A stretch of DNA of 64,000 bases from Streptomyces sp. NBC_01244 (GTDB taxonomy: Bacteria > Actinomycetota > Actinomycetes > Streptomycetales > Streptomycetaceae), in contig NZ_CP108488.1 in the NCBI RefSeq assembly GCF_035987325.1, positions 9,114,001 through 9,178,000 of the forward strand, given 5' to 3'. Within the stretch, counting starts at the first letter, position 1; the number at the start of each line of letters is the position of its first letter. Below the pieces are notes generated by a model. It was given only the letters and a program-made list of their open reading frames with translations, made no database searches and was not told the DNA's origin. Positions 8,537 to 15,892 of the stretch are shown here, piece after piece. The position numbers and the translations under genes were made by a program.

Positions 8537-11500
8537 TCACGCGGTGCGGTCCCGGGTGGAGACGGTCACGTGGTCGACGCGCATCGGGTGGCCCGGCTCG
8601 GTGTCCGGACCCGGGGCCGCGCCGTCGGCCAGGGGCAGGCCGCCGCCGATGGCCACGTTGAGGATCAGGAACAGGCCGTGGTCCACCGCCCGCTTCCACG
8701 TGTCCGGGTCCATCCGGGAGGCGGCCACTCGGTGGTGCACCCGGCCGTCCAGGTACCAGCGCACCTCCTCGGCGCCCGGGGAGAGGTCGACCTCGACGGC
8801 GTACGCGTGGAAGCCCGTACGGCAGTCCCCGCACGGCAGCGGGCCCGAGCCCAGCCCCGCCGGTTCCCGGCACGGGCCGCCTTCGAGGGTCCCGCAGTGC
8901 ATGGTCGCGAAGACGCTGTCCCGGCCGTTCACCGATTCCATGATGTCGAGCTCCCCGATGCCCGGCCAGCCCGTGTACCCGTCGCGCAGCGGCGCGCCGA
9001 GGGTCCAGAACGCCGGCCAGTAGCCCGCCGCCTTGGCGCCGGTCACCTCGGGCAGGGCGATCGAGGCCTCGATCCGCAGGGTTCCGCCGGGCGGGGCCGC
9101 GAAGTCGGAGCGCCGGGTCTCGATGCGGCCCGAGCTCCACGTGCCGTCCGTGCGGGTGGGGACGATCTCCAGCGCGCCCTTCCCGTCGAGGCGGACGTTG
9201 TCGGTGGAGTCGGTCATCGTCTCGATCTCACCCGTGCCCCACTGGGCCGCGGGACAGCCCGGGTAGCACGTGCCGATGTCGTGCAGCCAGTCGGCGGAGG
9301 ACGGCGGGCTTCCCGCGGGACCGTCGAAGCCGTCGCGGAACACCTCGGTCCACCCCGCAGACCGCGTCTCCGCGGATGGTTTCCCGGTCGCGCCCACGGC
9401 GGGAAGCGCCCCGGAATCCGTGAGCAGCCGTTCGAGCCGCGGGGTCAGGACGACGACCGCCACGTTGGTCAGGTGGGCGTCGTCCCGATAGAGCAGGATG
9501 CGGTCCACCACGGCCGGGCACGTCGGCCCGTCGCCCGGGCACAGCACCGGATTCACGCTCAGGGCGCGTACGCCGGGCAGGGCGCCGGAGGCGATCAGCC
9601 GGGCCAGGGGATCGGGCTGCCGGGCATCCGCACGGCTGAACGCGCAGGCGGCGGGCTCCTCGGGGCTGCCGGAGACGCACGCGGGGACGTCCGCGCCCGG
9701 TACGGGGGTGTCCTCGATGTAGACGATCGGCGCACCGATCGCCCGCAGGGACGCGAGGGTCTTCTTCCAGCCCTCGGCGAGGAGTCCGGCATCGGCGGTG
9801 TAGCGGTTCAGGGAGGAGATCACGATGAGCCGCGGCTTCGGCTGCTGCCGCAGCCGCTCCAGGGTGTCGCCGCGCCAGGTGTCGCACTCCCGGTAGGCGC
9901 GGCCGAGCTGGGGACTGTCCACCGCCAGCTGTGGCAGCGGGCAGCCCTGCTTCACGAACTCCTGGAGTGCCCAGCCCCGTTGAGAGGCCATGGCCAGCAT
10001 CGCCGAGAACCACTGGCCGGCGTGCGAATCGCCGAGCAGCACGATCCGGTCCGGACTGTCCACCGCGCCGAACAGGCAGTCCGGGCTGCGCGTCACGGCC
10101 GGCGCCACCTCGCAGTCCCCGTCCGGCGGGAAGTCCTTGCGCGCCTGCGCCGGGGCCGGCACGACCGGGCCGGCCTCCAGCGGCGCGGAGCCCGTACGGG
10201 AGAGCAGGTGCGGGCCGGACGTGGCGCCCGGAGGCAGCCCGCCCAGGTGGACGGGCGTCGCGGGACCCAGCAGGTTCAGCGTGGTGGTGCCCACCACGAG
10301 CGCGAGAACCACCGGCAGGACCACGGCCGTGATGCCCACCGACAGCCCGCGGCGCGGGAGTTCGGATACGGTGCGGCTGCGGCGCAGCGGCTGCTCGACC
10401 CAGCGCATGGTCGCGTAGGCGGGGAGGGCGGCGGCCAGGGTGAGCGCGGCCTTCACCGGCCAGTCCTGGGCGCCGAAGCGGGCCTCGGCGAGGACGAGCA
10501 CCGGCCAGTGCCACAGGTACAGGTTGTAGGAGAGCCGGCCCACCGCCCGGGGACCCCGCCCCGCGAGCAGCCGGCCGATCCCGTAGATCCCCGGTGTGCT
10601 GCGCTCGCCCCGGCCCGGTATCGCGGCGAGGATCACGGCAGCCGCGCCCAGGGTCGGCACCAGGGCCGCGTGGCCGGGGTAGGGCGTGGCCGCGTCGTAC
10701 GCGAGGACGCTCCAGACGATGGCCGCGCCCCCGGCCCAGCCGCACAGCAGCCGCAGCGGGCGCGGGCCGCGCATGAGGTGCCAGGGCAGCAGGGCCACCA
10801 GTGCGCCGACGCCGAACTGCCAGACCCGCGAGGGCGTGGCCAGGTAGGCGAGGGAGGGGGAGTGGTCCGTCCAGCGCAGCGACAGCGCGAACGACGCGAG
10901 CACGATCGGTACGGCGGCCAGGGCCACGGCGGAGCGCACGGCGCGGCCGCGGCGCACGGCCCGGGCCGCGCCGAGCACGATCAGGGCGAGCAGCGGAGCC
11001 CAGACGAGGTAGAACTGCTCCTCGACGGCGAGGGACCAGAAGTGCAGCAGCGGGCTCTGCTCGTGCCCGGCGGCGAGGTAGTCGGTGCGCTGGGCGACGA
11101 ACCGCCAGTTGGCGGCGGAGAGCGCCGCCACCACCACGTCGTACTCCAGGTCGGCGCGGCGCAGCGGTACGGTCAGCCAGGCTCCGGCCAGGGCCACCGC
11201 GCCGAGGACGACGGCGGCGGACGGCAGGAGCCGGCGGGCCCGCCGGGAGAAGAAGTCCAGAAGCCGGATCCGGCCGGTGGTGATCGCCTCGCGGACGAGC
11301 AGGCCGGTGATGAGGTAGCCGGAGACGACGAAGAAGACGTCCACTCCGACGAAACCGCCCGCGAGCCCCGGCACCCCGGCGTGGAAGGCGAGGACCGCGA
11401 GGACGGCGACGGCGCGCAGCCCCTCGATGTCGGGCCGGAACGCCGAGCGGTGCGGACTGGGTCCGGACTCGCCGCCGGAACGCCCCGGGGCACCCGGGGG

Positions 11501-11590
11501 ACCGGGCGGTGGGGCGGTGTCGTGCGGACGGTCGCGCCGCGGGTCGGGCGTCTGTGAGGACGGCGCGGGGGAGCGTACGGGGGAGTGCAT
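8537..11590 (-). CDS. Trifunctional fusion: OafA-like membrane acyltransferase + SGNH domain + GH16 glycosidase
   Basis: A 1017-residue protein made of three enzymes. After a Pro-rich cytoplasmic tail, residues about 50-430 form an acyltransferase-3 membrane domain (FRPDIEGLRAVAVLAVLAFH at the start, then about ten helices). Residues about 500-730 are an SGNH hydrolase/acetyltransferase domain with GDSH (block I) and the DDAH C-terminal dyad. Residues about 765-1017 are a GH16 domain with the catalytic ELDIMES motif. The two C-terminal domains should be outside the membrane. The arrangement suggests O-acylation of an exported glycan plus endo-cleavage of a beta-glucan backbone. It starts 14 bp after a cellulose-synthase-like gene, so both act on the same polymer by inference. 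The N-terminal two domains are standard; the GH16 addition is the odd part. Confidence 0.88.
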   Translation of the reverse strand: MHSPVRSPAPSSQTPDPRRDRPHDTAPPPGPPGAPGRSGGESGPSPHRSAFRPDIEGLRAVAVLAVLAFHAGVPGLAGGFVGVDVFFVVSGYLITGLLVREAITTGRIRLLDFFSRRARRLLPSAAVVLGAVALAGAWLTVPLRRADLEYDVVVAALSAANWRFVAQRTDYLAAGHEQSPLLHFWSLAVEEQFYLVWAPLLALIVLGAARAVRRGRAVRSAVALAAVPIVLASFALSLRWTDHSPSLAYLATPSRVWQFGVGALVALLPWHLMRGPRPLRLLCGWAGGAAIVWSVLAYDAATPYPGHAALVPTLGAAAVILAAIPGRGERSTPGIYGIGRLLAGRGPRAVGRLSYNLYLWHWPVLVLAEARFGAQDWPVKAALTLAAALPAYATMRWVEQPLRRSRTVSELPRRGLSVGITAVVLPVVLALVVGTTTLNLLGPATPVHLGGLPPGATSGPHLLSRTGSAPLEAGPVVPAPAQARKDFPPDGDCEVAPAVTRSPDCLFGAVDSPDRIVLLGDSHAGQWFSAMLAMASQRGWALQEFVKQGCPLPQLAVDSPQLGRAYRECDTWRGDTLERLRQQPKPRLIVISSLNRYTADAGLLAEGWKKTLASLRAIGAPIVYIEDTPVPGADVPACVSGSPEEPAACAFSRADARQPDPLARLIASGALPGVRALSVNPVLCPGDGPTCPAVVDRILLYRDDAHLTNVAVVVLTPRLERLLTDSGALPAVGATGKPSAETRSAGWTEVFRDGFDGPAGSPPSSADWLHDIGTCYPGCPAAQWGTGEIETMTDSTDNVRLDGKGALEIVPTRTDGTWSSGRIETRRSDFAAPPGGTLRIEASIALPEVTGAKAAGYWPAFWTLGAPLRDGYTGWPGIGELDIMESVNGRDSVFATMHCGTLEGGPCREPAGLGSGPLPCGDCRTGFHAYAVEVDLSPGAEEVRWYLDGRVHHRVAASRMDPDTWKRAVDHGLFLILNVAIGGGLPLADGAAPGPDTEPGHPMRVDHVTVSTRDRTA

Positions 11591-11604
11591 GGTGGTGGAG
11601 CCTT

Positions 11605-13401
11605 TCAACTCAGCCAGGGAAGCATGGGGTTGACCAACCCGGATGCCACCAGGCCGGTGAGCAGGAGCACCGCCGAGGCGGCGAGGGTTTCGGGCCAGCG
11701 GCGCGGCAGCACGCCGGTGGGGGAGCGGTGGGCGAGGGCCCGTACGAGACTGCGCGCTCGGCCGCCGGCCGGAGCCGTGGCGACCCCGGCGGAAGCGGAA
11801 GCGGAAGCGGAGCCGGAGGCGGAAGCGAAGGTGGAAGCGAAGGGCTCCCCGGAGGTCGCCCCGCGCGCGGCGGGTGCCTCCGGACGCAGCTCGGTGATCA
11901 GGTCGCGGACCAGCGGGCCGTTGATCTGGCACTGCACCAGGAAGTAGAGGAGCAGACCCCAGTTGGGCTCCCAGCCGTTGCGGGCCACGGCCAGCGCCAG
12001 ACCCGCCGCGGCCGCGCCGTTGGAGAGGACCAGCCAGAGCAGCGAGACGCCCACCACCCGGCGGGCCATGCCGCCGGAACGGGCGGGGCCCCGGGTGCCG
12101 GTGGGCACCCAGTCGGCGCTGCGGCCGCGCAGGGTGTGCAGGAAGGCGGTGGCGGCGGCGACGCTCGTCAGGACGTTCGCCCGGATCACCTCCACCCGCC
12201 AGCGGGTCCTGCTGATCCGCGGCAGCAGCACGTGCCAGAGCCACAGCGGGGCGAGCAGCGGCAGGACGTGCCAGGGCCGGATGTCGTCGGGGTACCAGAA
12301 CATCATCACCAGGGGCGGCAGCGGCGCCGCGAAGGTGTTCACGGCGGCGGCCAGGTAGCCTACGACGCCCTCGTAGAAGCACAGCCGCATCCGCCAGGGC
12401 GCGCCCATTCCCCGCAGGACGGGCGAGGTGAGCAGGTGGAGGTTGCCCATCGCCCACCGGTACTGCTGGTTGACGAAGGAGGTCACCTCGTCGGGGGAGG
12501 TGCCCTTGGCGACCAGGACCGGCACGTACAGGGTGCGGAACCCCCGCGCGTGCAGGGCGAGGCCGGTGTAGAGGTCCTCGCTGTGGTCGAGGCGGGCGAA
12601 GCCGCCGGCCAGGTCGATGGCGGCGCGCCGGTAGACGGCGTTGCTGCCGCAGCAGATGGCGGCGTCGCTCGCGTCCCGGGACGGCTGGATCCAGCGGAAG
12701 AACCATTCCTGGGCGGAGCCCGCGGCCCGCTGGATCCAGCCCATGGTGCCGTCGGTGTCGAAGCACTGCGGGCTCTGCACGATCCCGACGGCCGGGTCGG
12801 CCAGATAGGGCACGAGATGGCGCAGGAAGTCCGGCCGGGGAGCGAAGTCGGCGTCGAGGATGGCGATGAACTCGGCGCTGCTCAGGGTCAGTGCGTGATT
12901 GAGGTTCCCGGCCTTCTTCAGGTGCCCCCGGTCGGGCCGTACGACGTACTCGTACCCGTACGAGGCCGCCAGCGCGGCGACTTCGGGCCGGTCGGCGTCG
13001 TCGAGGACCCATGTGGTCAGCGCGCCGGCCCAGTCGACGGCCGAGACCGCGCGGTAGGCGTTGTCCAGAACGGGGAGCGGCTCGCCGCAGGTCGGCAAGT
13101 ACAGGTCCACACCCGGCAGTCGGGCGGGCTGCCAGGCGCGTACGAGCACCTCGTGCGAGGGTCGGGTCAGCCTGCGCTGGCGCAGGCTGTTCACGGAGGA
13201 GAGGGCGAGGGCGACCAGGTTGAGCCCCAGGACGGCGAGGAAGGCCCAGAGGGCCGGAGTGCGCAGTGCGAAGGTGAACATGGTCGCGGCGGTGAAGACG
13301 AAGGCGAGGCTCGTGCTGATGAGGACCCAGCGTCGTTGCGGGCCGAAGTACCAGTAGAGCTCTTCGTCGGACGGAGGTTGCGGAAGATGATGAAAGCTCA
13401 T
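11605..13401 (-). CDS. Cellulose-synthase-like processive glycosyltransferase (GT2)
   Basis: A 598-residue membrane glycosyltransferase. It has two N-terminal helices, a cytoplasmic GT2 domain and a C-terminal membrane bundle. The processive GT2 motifs are all there: LDDADR near residue 134, DAD in ILDADFAP near 181, the ED of SEDLYTG near 275 and QQYRW near 313. This is the motif set of cellulose, mixed-linkage glucan and related beta-glycan synthases that polymerise and export in one step. No PilZ domain is visible. ATG at 13401 is chosen over GTG at 13413 because a GGGGGGC run lies five bases upstream. Residues about 515-545 are a low-complexity Ala/Ser linker. It is first in an operon with the acyltransferase-SGNH-GH16 fusion, which would decorate and trim its product. 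Confidence 0.9.
   Translation of the reverse strand: MSFHHLPQPPSDEELYWYFGPQRRWVLISTSLAFVFTAATMFTFALRTPALWAFLAVLGLNLVALALSSVNSLRQRRLTRPSHEVLVRAWQPARLPGVDLYLPTCGEPLPVLDNAYRAVSAVDWAGALTTWVLDDADRPEVAALAASYGYEYVVRPDRGHLKKAGNLNHALTLSSAEFIAILDADFAPRPDFLRHLVPYLADPAVGIVQSPQCFDTDGTMGWIQRAAGSAQEWFFRWIQPSRDASDAAICCGSNAVYRRAAIDLAGGFARLDHSEDLYTGLALHARGFRTLYVPVLVAKGTSPDEVTSFVNQQYRWAMGNLHLLTSPVLRGMGAPWRMRLCFYEGVVGYLAAAVNTFAAPLPPLVMMFWYPDDIRPWHVLPLLAPLWLWHVLLPRISRTRWRVEVIRANVLTSVAAATAFLHTLRGRSADWVPTGTRGPARSGGMARRVVGVSLLWLVLSNGAAAAGLALAVARNGWEPNWGLLLYFLVQCQINGPLVRDLITELRPEAPAARGATSGEPFASTFASASGSASASASAGVATAPAGGRARSLVRALAHRSPTGVLPRRWPETLAASAVLLLTGLVASGLVNPMLPWLS
11780..11850. repeat. Degenerate hexamer repeat encoding an Ala/Ser linker
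   Basis: Repeats of GGAAGC and close variants inside the glycosyltransferase gene encode the Ala/Ser/Gly stretch near its C-terminus. Unit length is a multiple of three, so copy-number change would alter linker length without breaking the frame. Confidence 0.7.
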
Positions 13402-13692
13402 AAAGCCCCCCACGGCTTATTTATGCGCCCGTTTCAGGTGGCCACCATAGCGCCAGAGGTATAGACCATTTGTTTCCGCACGGCCAACACATGCAATCGG
13501 CCACGGGATTGGCGCATCTCAAGTGGTCCAGACCTTTGCTCCATTCATTCGACCGGCCGCACCGGCCCCGCCGGGAAGATGCAGGTCACGGGCGGGTGAA
13601 CAGACACCGAAGACTTGCGTGGCCGGGCGGGACCTGCGGGGTCCTTCCGCTTCGGCCGTGCCGGGACGGTCCCAACCGGCTACGCTCTGGCC
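13402..13692. other. Intergenic region between glycan operon and a hypothetical gene
   Basis: About 290 bp between divergent starts. It must contain the promoter of the glycosyltransferase operon and that of the rightward gene. It is locally AT-richer around 13410-13500 (TTATTTATG, AGGTATAGACCATTTG). No confident promoter boxes, RNA gene or ORF were recognised. Confidence 0.4.
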
Positions 13693-14244
13693 GTGCTTGA
13701 GGATCCGGACAGGGGAAGCGCCGGCGATCCGCCCGAGTGGCAGGCGCCGCCGCGCATGATCGGCGGACACGTCGCGGGACCGGCGGTGATCGGCCGGACG
13801 GACGGGCTCGTGGTGCTCGTCCGGCAGGTCCTGGCCTACCCGGCCGGGCTCGAGATCGAGGTGGAAGCCCACGCGCGCGGCGCGTCCCCACCGCCCGGCG
13901 GGCCGGGATCCGACCCCATCGGCTCCACCGGGCCCCCGCAGCCGGCCTTCCGCCTCCGGCTCGGCGACGGCACCATCGTGGTGCAGGACGAGGACGCCGG
14001 ACTGCGGGACGGGCGCGGACCGGTGATGGTAGTCAGTGGGTACACGGAGTCCTGGGGCGGGCCGGACGGCGGCCATGACCTACGGCTGACGCTGTGGACG
14101 TGGCCGCTGCCGCTGCCGGGCCCGCTCGCGCTGTCGTGCGCGTGGCCGGAACGCGGACTGCGGGACGCCACCTTGATCCTGGACGGGGCCGCGGTGCGCG
14201 CCGCGGCCCTTCGGGCCCGGCCGTTCTGGACCGGAGGGGCGTGA
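13693..14244 (+). CDS. Conserved hypothetical protein
   Basis: A 183-residue soluble protein that recalls a common Streptomyces hypothetical family: an opening IGGHVAGPAVIGRTDGLVVLV, a central FRLRLGDGT strand, and a closing LWTWPLPLPGPLALSCAWPERGL. The pattern looks like an all-beta domain. GTG at 13693 is taken as start; the open frame extends upstream but that part is not family-like. There is no signal peptide or catalytic motif. Its 3' end overlaps the antisense read-through tail of the decayed ROK gene. Confidence 0.7.
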   Translation: MLEDPDRGSAGDPPEWQAPPRMIGGHVAGPAVIGRTDGLVVLVRQVLAYPAGLEIEVEAHARGASPPPGGPGSDPIGSTGPPQPAFRLRLGDGTIVVQDEDAGLRDGRGPVMVVSGYTESWGGPDGGHDLRLTLWTWPLPLPGPLALSCAWPERGLRDATLILDGAAVRAAALRARPFWTGGA

Positions 14245-15266
14245 GGACCCACCGGTGACGGCCGGGCCGGGGTTGCGGATCGCGGCCCCGCCGCGGCGGC
14301 GGCCGCGGATCGCCGGGGGCAGGACCCGCTGGACCCGGTGTCGGGCTCTCAGGCCCCGTCGCCGTCGCCACCGTCTGCGCAGGGTCCTCGTACACCGGGT
14401 CGAGGGCCAGCAGTGCGCCGCCGCGGGCCGGAGCGGTGAAGCCGAGGGTGGACAGCAGGAGGCGGCAGCCGCCCGTGTCCGGGGCCATCACGCGCTCGGC
14501 CATCAGTCGCTCCACCCGCGGGGCCAGCCGGTCGCCGAAGTAGGTGAAGTACCCGCCGAGCACCACCGCGCGCGGGTTCAGGACGTCCGCCAGCAGGGCA
14601 AGCCCGAGGCCGAGCCCGTCCGCGACCCGGTCCAGGGCCTCCAGCGTGCGGGCGTCCCCTGCGGCCGCCCGCGCCTGGAGGTCCGTGAGCCGTGCCTCCA
14701 GGTCGAGGGAGGGGTCGTGTACGGGATCCCCGGGGCCGGCGGCGTGCCGCAGCAGGGCGGTGAGCCCGACCATGGTCTCCCAGCAGCCGCGGCGCCCGCA
14801 GGCACAGAGCGCGCCGCCCGGGTCGAGCGGCATGTGGCCGATCTCCCCGGCGAACCCGGAAGCTCCGCGGTGGAGCCGGCCGCCGCTGATGATGCCGCCG
14901 CCCACGCCCGTCTCGCCGGTGACGTAGATCAGGTCGTGGATACCGGCCGCGGAAGCCTCCAAGTACTCGGCCACCGAGCCGAGTTTGGCGTCGTTCTCAA
15001 GGCGACGCAGCGCAGGCGCCCCGCGCCCCAGGCGGGCACGGATCCCGCTGACCGCTTCCACGTCGTGCCAGCCGATGTTCGCGGCGTAGACGACGGTGAC
15101 CCCGGCCGTGGCGATCGCGGCGGCGTCGAGGGTGGAAAGGGCCTCGCCGACCAGCCCGGCGGCGCAGTCCAGGACGGCCTCGGGTCAGGCGCCGCGGACG
15201 CCCATGGCGACCCGCCTCTCGAAGGTGGTGTCCCCGCCCAGGGTGAGGGCGACGACGGCCAGGTAG
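14033..15266 (-). pseudogene. Truncated ROK family regulator/kinase, broken at 5' end
   Basis: Most of an ROK (repressor/ORF/kinase) sugar-binding domain survives: ENDAKLG, the GVGGGIISGGRLHRG phosphate loop region, EIGHM, and the ROK zinc motif CACGRRGCWE. Upstream in the same frame lie VRGA, an in-frame TGA (15185-15187) and then YLAVVALTLGG, the start of the ROK fold. The N-terminal winged helix expected of an ROK repressor is absent and the frame ends in unrelated DNA at about 15266. The 3' end also seems damaged: after DPVYEDP the frame reads through a Pro/Arg-rich tail to a stop at 14033, antisense to the next gene. It cannot make a normal protein. It was probably a carbohydrate-responsive repressor. 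Confidence 0.8.
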
Positions 15267-15822
15267 GCCTTCGCGGAGGACTTCGAGAACGTCGACTCCG
15301 GCTGGTACCCCGTCGTCGTCGGCTCGGCGGGCGGCAGTACGGCCGACCCGCGCACGCACCTCGCTCAGCTCAACGCCCCGTACACGCAGGCCCCTCGACG
15401 ACCTCACCGTCGACGACCTCGGGGCCACGGCCTCGCCCAACCTGGCCCTGAACAAGCCGACCACGGCCTCCTCGGTCCAGTCCGCGGACCACCCGGCGAC
15501 GGCCGCCACCGACGGCAGTGCCACCAGCCGCTGGTCCTCCGCCTTCGCCGCCGACCCGCAGTGGATCCAGATCGACCTCGGATCCGTGAAGAACGTGAAC
15601 CGGGTGGTCCTCGACTGGGAGGTCGCCTACGGCCGCGCCTACAAAGTCCAGTTGTCGGACGACGGCGTCAGCTGGCGGGACGTGTACTCCACCACCGCGA
15701 GCGACGGGGGGAGGGACGAGCTGACCGGGTTGAACGGCAGCGGACGCCACCTCCGGGTGACCGGCACCCAGCGGGCCACCGGCTACGGCTACTCGCTCTG
15801 GGAGGTCGAGGCCTACTCCTGA
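15267..15822 (+). pseudogene. 3' remnant of a secreted glycoside hydrolase with F5/8-type C domain
   Basis: The remnant begins abruptly with AFAEDFENVDSGWYPVVVGS, which to me resembles the downstream part of large secreted glycosidases such as GH101 endo-alpha-N-acetylgalactosaminidases (from memory). This reads in one frame to APYTQ near 15390, then the frame changes. From about 15400 a complete F5/8-type C (discoidin) carbohydrate-binding domain follows in the new frame (NLALNKPTTASS to LWEVEAYS). A TAG sits immediately before the remnant and no start codon or signal peptide is present. The catalytic part is gone. It is joined head-to-head to the truncated ROK gene, suggesting one deletion removed both 5' ends and the region between them. 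Confidence 0.78.
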
Positions 15823-15838
15823 CGGGCGGGCACGCGGA

Positions 15839-15876
15839 ACCGGCCCCCACCCCTCCGGAGAGGGGTGGGGGCCGGT
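15839..15876. terminator. Bidirectional hairpin terminator
   Basis: A perfect 17-bp stem (core CGGCCCCCACCCCTC with its complement, extended by AC/GT) around a CGGA tetraloop, lying between the converging glycosidase remnant and the collagenase gene. Confidence 0.85.
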
Positions 15877-15892
15877 GTGCCGGACGGCGGGC

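Noticed and set aside
14033..15061. Intact ROK protein starting at the ATG-like codon near 15061
   Set aside because: Homology continues upstream past an in-frame stop, and the N-terminal part of the fold would be missing.
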